From assembly GCA_046309775.1 (NCBI GenBank), contig JBKCOM010000203.1:29117-93116 (forward strand): DNA of 64,000 nucleotides, written 5' to 3'. Under the pieces are notes generated by a model. The model was not told where the DNA came from and did no database searches. It was given only the letters and a program-made list of their open reading frames with translations. Source of the DNA: JAIXWP01 sp046309775. Its GTDB lineage: Bacteria; Bacteroidota; Bacteroidia; Flavobacteriales_D; Sanyastnellaceae. Positions 44,538 through 53,600 of this stretch are shown piece by piece (the stretch's first letter is position 1; each line of letters begins with the position of its first letter). Position numbers and translations under genes: made by a program.

Positions 44538-46826
44538 ATGCGCTATTACATTGTTTTCATTATTGTAATGAAAGCTGCTCTTGGTTTGAGTGGTCAGTGT
44601 GATATGGATTCAACTTTTTCTGGCCGCACCTACTATCCTTACAACACACCCAATGGAGTTGGTATCACTGTTTATGATATTGATCAAGATGGACGAGATG
44701 ACATAACGATTCCGGTGAGTAATGATTTTCTAGTTGTATTACACACAACTGAAAATGGATTCGAAGAATTGAATCCTCTTTATTTTGATGGCTCCGCCAA
44801 GCACGTCATTTATGGTGACGTCGACAACGATGGCGATGATGATATGTTTGTCACTTTTGAGAATGCTTCAAATCGCTTATTCATTAATCAAGGAGATTTT
44901 GTTTTCAATGATCAAACAGAAGAATTTGGTTTGCTCACCGAAGGGCGATTGCATCACGGGGCAAGTTTTGGCGATGTCAATAATGACGGATATTTGGACA
45001 TTGTAGTATGTGTCTACGAGTTGACAAATTCTGTTTTATTATTTTTAAATAATCAAGGAGAATCTTTTAGTAATGTTTCTCAGGAATGGGGAATTGGTGT
45101 TGGCAATGGTTTTAGTTTTCAAGCTACATTCTTTGATCACAATCAAGATGGAAAACAGGACCTACACATCGCCAATGACCGAATTCCTATTGATGGACTA
45201 ATGATCAACTATAATGGTTTTTTCATCAATGAAGCTACTGGGAATGGTTTTGATGTAGAAGCCAACTCCATGAGCAGTTCTCTTGCTGATTTTGACCACG
45301 ATCAAGACTTCGATATTTATGTCACACATACAGGTGAATCACCAAATTTTCTATGGGAAAAAAATTCAGCAGGCTTTTATGAAAACACGTCGGTAGAAAA
45401 TCAGCTCGATCTTAATCGATGGTCGTGGGCTGCCAATTGGATAGATTGGGACAACGATAGCTTTGAAGATATTTTTATATGTCACTATCCCGAGTTGAAT
45501 GATCCTTTGCCTTTATTCATGAACATGAATGGTGAGCATTTCACTCCGCTCTCGAATGAACCTTGCACAGCGTTAAAGCCTGCGTTTGGCTGCGCAAAAG
45601 GAGATTTCAATGCTGATGGATTTTATGATTTAGTAGTCGCTAATGGTTTTACCTATCCCGTCCAGAAAATTATGAATACGCCCAACGGCAATCATTTCTT
45701 ACGACTCCGACTGGAAGGCCGCATATCGAATCGAAACGGAATTGGATCTATCATTACCTATGTGGCAAATAATGATACCATTGTTCATTACACACGTCAT
45801 GGTGATAGTTACATGGCACAGGATAGTCAGTGGATCATCTTAGGCATGAAGGAGGATACGACATTGAGCTATTTAAAAGTAGAATGGCTCAGTGGTGTTG
45901 TAGACGAATATTTCAATCTCCCACTCGACACGTCTATGGTATTGATAGAAGGGCTGCGTCAATATAGTGTCTACGATGAGAATGGTGCTGTAATGAATGA
46001 AGAATTGTCTTTTTGTAGCAATCAACCAACTGCATTATTTAGTGAGAATAATCAAGTGGTGGTGTGGAACAACGGGGAGGTCAACAGTCATATTTTTCCA
46101 ACGCAATCTGGTCCTTATTGGTATACAGTTGACGAAGAGTGGGGTATAGTAAATTATTCAGATACAACAAATGTATCGGTACTTGAACCGCCAATGCCCA
46201 ATATCACAATCATAAATCCCTTGTGCGAAGATACTTTTGGACAGATTGTAATACTCGATACAAATCTCAATTTTGATCCTGATTTTTCAAATGAGGAGTT
46301 GCTCCCGGGTGAATACTCTTTCAGTGCAATCAATACGGAGGGGTGTTCAACCTCGGTTAGTTTTTCCATTGTTCAACCCGAGTCTTTGGAAGTTGAAATT
46401 GTAAGAGAAAATATTTTTGATAGCACCATCCAGGTTTTGATTCAAGGCGGTACGCCCCCTTATCTTATTCAGGTGAATGGGGAAGAAGTCATGGGTGAAG
46501 AAGTGCTTTTGGAAGCTGGCGTTAATGAAGTGGAAGTGTCAGATGCGAATGAATGTTCGGTATTTCTTACAGAGACGTTATTGATCAAGGATACTCCGCC
46601 CGATGAGGAGCTATGGCTTGATAATCTAGGTCTAGATGTTGCCACCACCATCGAAGAATTGCGACGTCTTGAAAAATATATTGTGCAGGTCTTTGATATG
46701 TCGGGAAGAGTGATCGTAATTGAAAGCGTCGAAGACCTGATAGATACTTCAAAGTTGTCGCGGCAAGTATTGATTGTTCAGTATGCAATCGACGGAAAAT
46801 TTTACTTCAAGAAGTTATTGATTTGA
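44538..46826 (+). CDS. CRTAC1-like FG-GAP repeat protein with T9SS type A sorting domain
   Basis: A 762-residue secreted protein. After the signal peptide (IVFIIVMKAALGLSGQ) about seven FG-GAP/VCBS blades are marked by calcium-binding loops such as YDIDQDGRDDI, GDVDNDGDDDMF, GDVNNDGYLDIV, FDHNQDGKQDL and GDFNADGFYDLV. An ASPIC/UnbV-like region follows (FLRLRLEGRISNRNGIGSII). The C-terminus has Ig-like segments and a type A T9SS domain (VQVFDMSGRVI to FYFKKLLI). The beta-propeller binds calcium; related proteins bind surface ligands. No enzyme motif is visible. It lies 74 nt after porQ in the same direction. Confidence 0.88.
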   Translation: MRYYIVFIIVMKAALGLSGQCDMDSTFSGRTYYPYNTPNGVGITVYDIDQDGRDDITIPVSNDFLVVLHTTENGFEELNPLYFDGSAKHVIYGDVDNDGDDDMFVTFENASNRLFINQGDFVFNDQTEEFGLLTEGRLHHGASFGDVNNDGYLDIVVCVYELTNSVLLFLNNQGESFSNVSQEWGIGVGNGFSFQATFFDHNQDGKQDLHIANDRIPIDGLMINYNGFFINEATGNGFDVEANSMSSSLADFDHDQDFDIYVTHTGESPNFLWEKNSAGFYENTSVENQLDLNRWSWAANWIDWDNDSFEDIFICHYPELNDPLPLFMNMNGEHFTPLSNEPCTALKPAFGCAKGDFNADGFYDLVVANGFTYPVQKIMNTPNGNHFLRLRLEGRISNRNGIGSIITYVANNDTIVHYTRHGDSYMAQDSQWIILGMKEDTTLSYLKVEWLSGVVDEYFNLPLDTSMVLIEGLRQYSVYDENGAVMNEELSFCSNQPTALFSENNQVVVWNNGEVNSHIFPTQSGPYWYTVDEEWGIVNYSDTTNVSVLEPPMPNITIINPLCEDTFGQIVILDTNLNFDPDFSNEELLPGEYSFSAINTEGCSTSVSFSIVQPESLEVEIVRENIFDSTIQVLIQGGTPPYLIQVNGEEVMGEEVLLEAGVNEVEVSDANECSVFLTETLLIKDTPPDEELWLDNLGLDVATTIEELRRLEKYIVQVFDMSGRVIVIESVEDLIDTSKLSRQVLIVQYAIDGKFYFKKLLI

Positions 46827-46866
46827 AAATTTGATTTTTGTAAATTCGTAATAAATTTATTTTGAT

Positions 46867-47883
46867 ATGAAGTATTTTACAGCATATCTATTGCCTGCCA
46901 CTGTTGTCTTTTCCTTTTTGTCTGAAGGATGGTGGACATTATTCCCGGTGGCATTCGCGTTTCTTATTATTCCTGTTCTAGAATTTGTATTGGGTAAAAA
47001 TGCTTACAATCTCAGCGACGCGGAGCGAGAGCTTGTGAAGAAAGATAGTTTGTATGATTTCATTATTTATTCTACCGTATTCGTTCATGTTGGAGTTTTG
47101 ATTTGGTTTTTGAATATCGTTGGAGAATATCCTCTCTCTCATATTAATACCATCGGGCGTATTGCAAGTATGGGAATGATGTGCGGCGTTTTTGGGATAA
47201 ACGTTGCGCACGAATTGGGACATAGAACTACTAAGGCAGAACAATTCATGTCAAAGTTGATGTTGTCTACCTCTTTGTATATGCATTTTTTTATTGAGCA
47301 TAATAGAGGGCATCATCGCAATGTGGGTACCACTGAGGATGCCGCCACCGCGCGAAAAGGAGAGATGGTTTATGTGTTCTGGTTTCGTTCTATCATCGGA
47401 ACATATTTGAGCGCTTGGCGAATAGAAAATAAAGAAAGGAGAAGGAAAAAGAAAACCGAATATTCGTTCGGTAATGAAATGGTGCAATATCATATCATTC
47501 AATTTGGAATTATCGTATTCATCTATTTTGTTTTTGGTGTGCAAGCGATGATAGGTTTTTTGGTGGCTGCTGGCATAGGAATTTTGTTGTTGGAGACAGT
47601 GAATTATATCGAGCATTATGGATTGGAGAGAAAGAAAATTAATGATCATCGCTATGAAGATGTAAATCCATCTCACAGTTGGAATTCAGATTACGCCCTT
47701 GGTCGCTTAGTTCTTTTCGAGTTAACACGCCACAGTGATCATCACACCACACCGAGCAAGCATTATCAATTGCTCGACACCCCCCCCGACGCCAGCGAAC
47801 TTCCCGCAGGCTACCCGAGCATGATGCTCCTCGCATTGGTACCACCGTTGTGGTATAAAGTTGTGAATAAGAGAATAGGCTAG
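46867..47883 (+). CDS. AlkB-type membrane alkane/fatty-acyl hydroxylase
   Basis: A 338-residue integral membrane di-iron protein. The eight-His signature is complete: HELGH, HNRGHH, the alkane-hydroxylase motif NYIEHYGLER, and HSDHH. Five or six membrane helices surround the motifs. Such enzymes use reduced rubredoxin and oxygen to hydroxylate the end of alkanes or fatty acids. No rubredoxin gene is adjacent. The NYIEHYG motif favours an AlkB-like monooxygenase over a desaturase. The last codons (RIG and stop) lie inside the first unit of a tandem array, so the array starts within the coding region. Confidence 0.88.
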   Translation: MKYFTAYLLPATVVFSFLSEGWWTLFPVAFAFLIIPVLEFVLGKNAYNLSDAERELVKKDSLYDFIIYSTVFVHVGVLIWFLNIVGEYPLSHINTIGRIASMGMMCGVFGINVAHELGHRTTKAEQFMSKLMLSTSLYMHFFIEHNRGHHRNVGTTEDAATARKGEMVYVFWFRSIIGTYLSAWRIENKERRRKKKTEYSFGNEMVQYHIIQFGIIVFIYFVFGVQAMIGFLVAAGIGILLLETVNYIEHYGLERKKINDHRYEDVNPSHSWNSDYALGRLVLFELTRHSDHHTTPSKHYQLLDTPPDASELPAGYPSMMLLALVPPLWYKVVNKRIG

Positions 47884-47999
47884 TAGGCTAGTAAGAGAAT
47901 AGGCTAGTAGGCTAGTAAGAGAATAGGCTAGTAGGCTAGTAAGAGAGTAGGCTAGTAAGAGAGTAGGCTAGTAGGCTAGTGCGATAGTGTGAGAATGTG
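47871..47999. repeat. 24-bp tandem array at the alkB-like gene end
   Basis: Three exact 24-bp units in a row (core GAGAATAGGCTAG, then TAGGCTAGTAA) are followed by one 16-bp and one 24-bp variant with GAGAGTAGGC, ending in GTGCGATAGTG. The first unit includes the stop of the alkB-like gene. The same words recur in the arrays at 48.6 and, reverse-complemented, 49.2 kb. Confidence 0.92.
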
Positions 48000-48033
48000 A
48001 AGGTTGATTATTGGAAAGAAGCGCTGCAAATGT

Positions 48034-48041
48034 TATTTTTG
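48034..48041 (+). promoter_or_regulatory. -7 promoter box (TATTTTTG) 4 nt before a start codon
   Basis: TATTTTTG is followed by four bases and the ATG of the TPR-like lipoprotein gene. A TTG stands 20 nt upstream in the -33 position. The transcript probably starts at or beside the ATG. Confidence 0.65.
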
Positions 48042-48045
48042 TGCA

Positions 48046-48600
48046 ATGAAAAATAAAATTTTTTACGGATGTTTTTTTCTAATAGCGATTTTATCTTGCC
48101 ATCAAGAAAAATCAAAGAATGATCCAATAACTTTTGCGGCAGAACAGAGAAGGAAATCATTACTACATAAGATTGATAGTCTGGAAAGTGTTTTAGGATT
48201 AAACTCCTCCGTATTTGATAGAGAAAGTGCTTTAAAACTAGTTCAAACTTATCAAGATTACTACAACCAAAATACTGATGATACACTTTCAGGGGAGTTC
48301 TTGTTTCGCGCGGCTAGTATGAGTGTTGCTTTGAAAAAGCCACAACAAGCTATAAATCAGCTGTCAACGTACTACGATGTTTATAAGACCGCTTCAAGGC
48401 GCCCTGAAGCACTCTATCTGATTGGATTTGTATATGATAGTGAGTTGAATAACGCGGAGAAGGCAAGTGAATATTATAAGCGAGTCATTGAAGTTTTTCC
48501 CGAAAGTAAATGGGCAGAACAATCTAAAGGTGCATTAGAGTTCGTTGGACTTACTGACGATGAAATCATTCAAAAACTCGAAGAAAAGGCAGGAGAGTAG
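48046..48600 (+). CDS. TPR-like lipoprotein
   Basis: A lipoprotein of about 184 residues; the signal is FYGCFFLIAILSCHQE with lipidated Cys after ILS. The mature part is helical with TPR-like helix pairs, among them EALYLIGFVYDSELNNAEKA and SEYYKRVIEVFPESKWAEQ, as in YfiO/BamD-type and tol-pal system repeats. It probably mediates protein contacts in the periplasm. The ATG 4 nt after the promoter box is chosen; an in-frame upstream start would lie before the promoter. The final codons (GGA GAG TAG) are the first unit of a tandem array. A second small lipoprotein of similar design lies 1.9 kb downstream. Confidence 0.78.
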   Translation: MKNKIFYGCFFLIAILSCHQEKSKNDPITFAAEQRRKSLLHKIDSLESVLGLNSSVFDRESALKLVQTYQDYYNQNTDDTLSGEFLFRAASMSVALKKPQQAINQLSTYYDVYKTASRRPEALYLIGFVYDSELNNAEKASEYYKRVIEVFPESKWAEQSKGALEFVGLTDDEIIQKLEEKAGE

Positions 48601-48724
48601 GCGAGTAGGCTAGTAGGAGAATAAGAGAGTAGGCTAGTAGGCTAGTGGGAGAGTAAGAGAGTAGGCTAGTAGGCTAGTAGGAGAGTAAGAGAGTAGGCTA
48701 GTAGGATAGTGGGATAGTGGGGGA
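48591..48724. repeat. GTAGGCTAGTA tandem array, left arm of the first S23 cassette
   Basis: A degenerate array of GAGAGTAGGCTAGTA words covers the TPR-like lipoprotein stop and runs to within 5 nt of the S23 gene stop. It is in the same orientation as the array at 47.9 kb and opposite to the array at 49.2 kb. Confidence 0.9.
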
Positions 48725-48728
48725 TTGA

Positions 48729-49082
48729 TTAGGCTTTGCTTTTTTGGTTTCTGGAAGCTGTGGCAATGCTTGAGCAAAGTAACTTCCGACATTCTATGGA
48801 CAAATCAATGATATTTTTTGTGGGTTGTTGATTGAGCGTTTCGCTTATTATTCTTATCCAATATTCAGTTTCTTCTAGTTCTTGGAAAGCAGTTTTCAAT
48901 TTATTAATAAAATCTTTTGAGCTTTTACTGCTATTGGCCTCGCGAACATGCGCTCCGATGGATGTGCAGCTCCTTTGAATTTGATTTTTGATAAACAATG
49001 AGTCTCCAAAATTTAAAGATGAACTCCAATTCATAATTTGTACAGACAGTTGGAGACTTTTCTCTAATAAAATGCTTTTCAT
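48729..49082 (-). CDS. four-helix-bundle protein (23S rRNA intervening-sequence protein family)
   Basis: A 117-residue protein of the S23/IVP family (TIGR02436). Four long helices are visible, with the family pattern SLQLSVQIMNW, KNQIQRSCTSIGAHVREANS, FINKLKTAFQELEETEYWIR and ECRKLLCSS. In other bacteria such genes lie inside insertions in 23S rRNA genes or accompany diversity-generating reverse transcriptases as Avd; the protein is basic and forms pentamers that bind nucleic acid. Here there is no rRNA or reverse transcriptase. The gene lies between inverted repeat arrays, so its RNA could sit in the loop of a long stem. Confidence 0.88.
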   Translation of the reverse strand: MKSILLEKSLQLSVQIMNWSSSLNFGDSLFIKNQIQRSCTSIGAHVREANSSKSSKDFINKLKTAFQELEETEYWIRIISETLNQQPTKNIIDLSIECRKLLCSSIATASRNQKSKA

Positions 49083-49171
49083 ACTGAAATAATTTGATGG
49101 AGCAAAAGAAAATCAACATTAGAAATTTGGCAACCTATAAATTATACATGTTATTCATGCATTAAACATAT

Positions 49172-49264
49172 ACGCCTCTCCCACTCTCCCACTCTCCCAC
49201 TCTCCCACTAGCCCACTCTCCCACTAGCCTACTGGCCTACTAGCCTACTAGCCTACTCTCTTAC
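49172..49264. repeat. inverted GTAGGCTAGTA array, right arm of the first S23 cassette
   Basis: The array reads CTCCCACTCTCCCACT and then CTAGCCTACTAGCCTACT, the reverse complement of the words in the left array. It ends directly at the TATCTTTG promoter box of def. Confidence 0.9.
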
Positions 49265-49272
49265 TATCTTTG
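49265..49272 (+). promoter_or_regulatory. -7 promoter box (TATCTTTG) 4 nt before def
   Basis: TATCTTTG is followed by TCCC and the def ATG. The region upstream, including any -33 element, is made of the tandem array. The transcript should begin at or next to the ATG. Confidence 0.6.
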
Positions 49273-49276
49273 TCCC

Positions 49277-49840
49277 ATGATTTACCCCATCGTAGCATAC
49301 GGCGACCCGGTTTTGAAAAAGAAGGCCGAGGAGATTACTCCCGATTATCCGGATTTGAAGAAGTTGATAGAAGATATGTTTGAGACTATGTACAATGCGC
49401 ATGGTGTAGGATTGGCGGCGCCCCAGATTGGGAAGTCTATCCGACTTTTTGTAGTAGACGCGAGCCCCTTCGCCGATGGTGAAGACGGCGATCCAAGTTG
49501 TGCGGATTTCAAAAGGGTTTTTATCAATCCCATTATTTTTGAAGAAGAAGGGGAGGAGTGGGGCTTCGAAGAAGGCTGCCTATCCATCCCAAACATTCGC
49601 GAAGAAGTCTGGCGCAAGCCGATTGTGCGTATAGAATATTATGATGAGAATTGGGATTTGTACGAAGAAGAATTGGACGGCTTCGCTGCACGTGTGGTAC
49701 AACATGAATACGACCACATCGAAGGAACGCTGTTCATCGAACACATCAAACCATTCAAAAGAACTTTATTAAAAGGAAAATTGAACGATATTAGCCACGG
49801 CGATGTAGACGTCGCCTACAGAATGAAATTTCCGAAATAA
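49277..49840 (+). CDS. def: peptide deformylase
   Basis: A 187-residue metalloenzyme that removes the formyl group from new proteins. All three family motifs are present: GVGLAAPQIG, EGCLSIP (metal-binding Cys) and QHEYDH (two metal-binding His and catalytic Glu). Length is usual. Its promoter is formed at the junction with a repeat array, so changes in the array could affect expression of this essential gene. The next gene, a small lipoprotein, begins 58 nt downstream. Confidence 0.95.
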   Translation: MIYPIVAYGDPVLKKKAEEITPDYPDLKKLIEDMFETMYNAHGVGLAAPQIGKSIRLFVVDASPFADGEDGDPSCADFKRVFINPIIFEEEGEEWGFEEGCLSIPNIREEVWRKPIVRIEYYDENWDLYEEELDGFAARVVQHEYDHIEGTLFIEHIKPFKRTLLKGKLNDISHGDVDVAYRMKFPK

Positions 49841-49898
49841 TCCAGCGATCGGATATTCCTTGTTAATACGATTTTAAGACCACATTTTTTTACACACT

Positions 49899-50396
49899 AT
49901 GAAGATATTAAGCAAAAAAGGTATAATAGCCTTATCAGCAGGCCTTCTTACAGCCATAACATCATGCAATAACCAGCCAACTCCTTTGAATGAAAAAGAC
50001 CAGTTGTTGCAGGAGATATCTACGAAGGAATCCGAATACAAGAGCAAAGGAAACGATTATAAAAAGGGTGAGTACGAGAATATGGTTACTCAATTAAAGA
50101 CCTTTACTGCAAAATACCCTGATGATCCAAAGGGAGCTGCAATGATGCGTTCGGCAAAAGAGTTTGCCAAAGAAATGGGAAGGATGGATGACTATCAAAG
50201 CTTTTCAATATGGTATATGGACTATTGTAAACAAGAAAATGACTGCGAGCAGGCGCAATTGGATGTGATTGAAGCGAATTTTTTTGTTACAAAAGATGTT
50301 GAAAGGCACCAAGAGGATCTAGAAAGATTTATTTTTGAATATCCGGATAGTAAGCTAGTGGAAAAAGCAAAAGAAATGATGTCTAATGTTAAGTGA
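49899..50396 (+). CDS. small TPR-like lipoprotein
   Basis: A 165-residue lipoprotein; the signal ends LLTAITSCNN. The mature protein is helical and highly charged. The first half is a likely coiled coil (LLQEISTKESEYKSKGNDYK), and the tail FIFEYPDSKLVEKAKEMM resembles the TPR end of the lipoprotein near 48 kb (VFPESKWAEQSKGAL), so the two may be distant paralogues. I do not recognise a named family. A clear terminator follows. Confidence 0.7.
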   Translation: MKILSKKGIIALSAGLLTAITSCNNQPTPLNEKDQLLQEISTKESEYKSKGNDYKKGEYENMVTQLKTFTAKYPDDPKGAAMMRSAKEFAKEMGRMDDYQSFSIWYMDYCKQENDCEQAQLDVIEANFFVTKDVERHQEDLERFIFEYPDSKLVEKAKEMMSNVK

Positions 50397-50412
50397 CGTC
50401 TCATACAAAATG

Positions 50413-50445
50413 GAAGGGCCAGCATTTGATGTTGGCCTTTTTTTA
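50413..50445 (+). terminator. intrinsic terminator
   Basis: GGCCAGCAT and ATGTTGGCC pair with one G-U around a short loop, followed by seven T. It ends the def-lipoprotein transcript. The remaining 200 nt up to the next gene are AT-rich leader with no other feature that I can see. Confidence 0.85.
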
Positions 50446-50648
50446 TCGAAATGTTTTGACTTTGTGAGAGTTGACAAGGGTTAATTGTTTGTAAAAGAGT
50501 GGAGGCTGGGATTTTTTCAGAGATGCTCAAAAAAAAAAGAGGGTGGGGCATCCTATTTAACGAAATTCGTCTTAACATTGCGTATGCTTATCCTTAAAAA
50601 GCAACCTTAACACATTTAATTATTTATTAATCAAAACCAAATTTATCT

Positions 50649-53600
50649 ATGAGCAACAGATACTCATTTAGCCGAACGACATGGCTAAGGTATTCTTGGC
50701 TACTAATAGTAGCGTTTTTGTTCTCTACAAACGTTGGTGCACAAGTAAGTGCATATACGTTTGCCCAGTCAACGGGTACTTACACTCCAATTACAGGTGG
50801 AACTGTTTTGGCCACAGGGGCAGCATTTGACGATAATAACTATGCTGTTACTCTGCCTTTTTCATTCACATTTAACGGAAGTCCTTATTCTTCGCTAAAT
50901 GTTAATTCCAACGGTTATGTAACATTCGGTGGAACTACTCCAGCCGCCGGTTTTCCTTACACTCCTATTTCGAATACACTTGGGTATGCAGGTGCTATTT
51001 CTGCTTGGGGTACTGATATTAATGGTTTCTCTGCTCTTGGCGGGAGAACTTCTGAAATTCGCTGGGGAGCAATTGGTTCTGCCCCAAACCGTGTAATAGT
51101 GATTCAATGGTTAGACACTCGTCCTGCCTTCACTTCTAGCACAACCCTAGTTCCTTACGTTAATTTCCAAATCAGACTTGCAGAAACTACAAATTCTGTA
51201 TCCATCGCGTATGGGCCAAGCGGAATAGCCGTGGGTTCTACAAATACCTCTAGAACTATGCAAATAGGTTTGAGGGGTGCTACTGCTGCGGACTTTAATA
51301 ATAGGACTAATGCTACAGGCGTTTCATTTAATAGCTCAACAGCGGGAGGAGCAAATACAGCAACCCAAGCCTATAGTTCAGTGAATGTATTGCCTGGGGT
51401 ACCAACGAATGGACTAACTTACACTTGGACTGCACCTTCATGCATTGCGCCTGGAGGTCTTGCTGTAACTGGTACAACAAGCACGTCACTGAACTATTCT
51501 TGGAATGCTGCTAACCCAGCGCCTGTTCAATATGAGTGGGAGTTGCGTACGTCAGGAGCAGCAGGTAGTGGTGCGACAGGTTTAGTAACTGCTAGTGCAG
51601 GCAACGTATTGACTCAGTCATTTACGAGCTTGACGCCTAATACTGCTTATTTCTTATACGTTCGCTCTGATTGCGGTTCCGGTACTTTCTCAGCGTGGAG
51701 CGCAGGTGTACAAGGGTTCACAGGCTATTGTGCATCAACTTCGACAGCTAGCACATCCTTCATTACCAATTTTACTACCAGTGGTGGCTCTACGAACATC
51801 GCTAATGCTAGTGGCAACTGGTCTGCAACTGGATACGGAGATTTCACTGCTCAGTCTGCCACAATCGATGATGGCTCACCATTGTCTTTCACAATGAATA
51901 TCACTGGCACCACTGTTGGTGTTTCAATATTCGTTGACTTGAACAATGACTTGGACTTCGCTGATGCTGGTGAGACTAGATTTACTACCACAGGTTTCCA
52001 AGGCAGTCCTTTCACAAACTCATTTTCTGTTCCTTTGGGTACACCTGCGGGATCGTATAGAATGCGTGTAAGAATTGATTTTAATGTTGTTAGCCCAGTT
52101 GCTTGTGGAAATATCGCCAGAGGTGAAACAGAAGACTACACACTCAACGTAACAAACCTTCCACAGTGTTCTGGAACAGTTACAGGCGGGACCACTAACG
52201 CTCCTTCTGCAACAGTTTGTTCAGGTGCGAGTTTTACCCTCAACGTGACGGGTGCTACAACAGGCGTTCTCGGTTTGACTTATCAGTGGCAATCTTCTCC
52301 AGACGGAAACGCGCCTTGGACAGACATCGCTACCGGTACTGGACTTTCTTTAACCACATCTCAAACAGCCACAACTTCATACAGAAGAAGAATCACTTGT
52401 ACCAATTCATCTGAGGTTGATTTCTCCTCTGTAGTTACTACAGGCATGAGCCTTCCAACAGAATGTTATTGCATACCTACCTATACCTTCGGTAAGACTG
52501 CGGGTGACTTGATTTCGAACATTTCAATCACTGGTACTACTTTGTCTAACAACACAGGTACGGCTCAAACTAACCCAGCTTACACATTCTTCACAGGCGC
52601 TCCAAACCTAACTGGTGAATTGGCCGCAGGAGGTACATTTACGGTGAATGTTTCTGTAGGTACTTGGGGAAGCCAAGTAATTAGAGCTTGGATTGACTAT
52701 AACGATAACGGTGTTTTTGAGGCTTCAGAAACCATTGGTTCAACAATCGTGGCTCCAGGTCTTGGAAATTCTGGCCCTTTCCCTCCTGCTACATTCCCGA
52801 TTACTTTGAGCTGTAACCCACCTCTTGGTATCCACAGATTGAGAGTGCGCAGCGTATGGCAAAGCAGTGGTCAGCCAACTACGGCGAACCTCGATCCATG
52901 TATTGTCTATGGCTTCGGAGAAACAGAAGATTACTTGGTAAACGTTACTACTGCCGTTCCATGTCCAGCTCCATCTAACTTGACAACATCGGGTACTACT
53001 AACACCACTGCTTCATTCTCATGGAACATTGGTTGTGTAGAAACTGAGTGGGCTGTGCAATACGGTGTTGTTGGTTTTGATCCGAATGCAAACGCGGGTA
53101 CAACAGTTTCATCTACAACTAATACTGGTTATGTTCTCACAGGCCTTGCTCCAACTACAACTTACGATGTTTATGTTGCTGCAGATTGTGATCTTAATGG
53201 TAATTCAACTTGGGTTGGTCCAATCGCTATAACTACGCTTTGCGATGGCACTCCTGACGGAGGAACAACCACTGCTCCTTCGGCTACAGTATGTCCAGGT
53301 GTAAGCTTTACATTGAATGTTACAGGTGGTTCTACTGGCTTAGGTATCACTTATCAGTGGCAGACTAGTCCAGATGGATTGGATCCTTGGACCAATGCTA
53401 CAGGCACTGGTGCATCATTCACCACTTCTCAGACTGGTCCAACTTGGTACCGTCGTGTGACTACATGTACTGGTTCAGGTTTGTCTGCTAACTCTACTCC
53501 AGTTCAATTAACGGATAGCGCTCCTAACACTTGTTATTGCGAACCTATCTATACTTCTGGTAAGGTATTGGGTGACTTGATTTCAAATATTGCAATCACA

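Noticed and set aside
47871..49264. Possible CRISPR array
   Set aside because: The 24-bp units are directly contiguous with no unique spacers, and no cas gene is near. They are minisatellite-type repeats.
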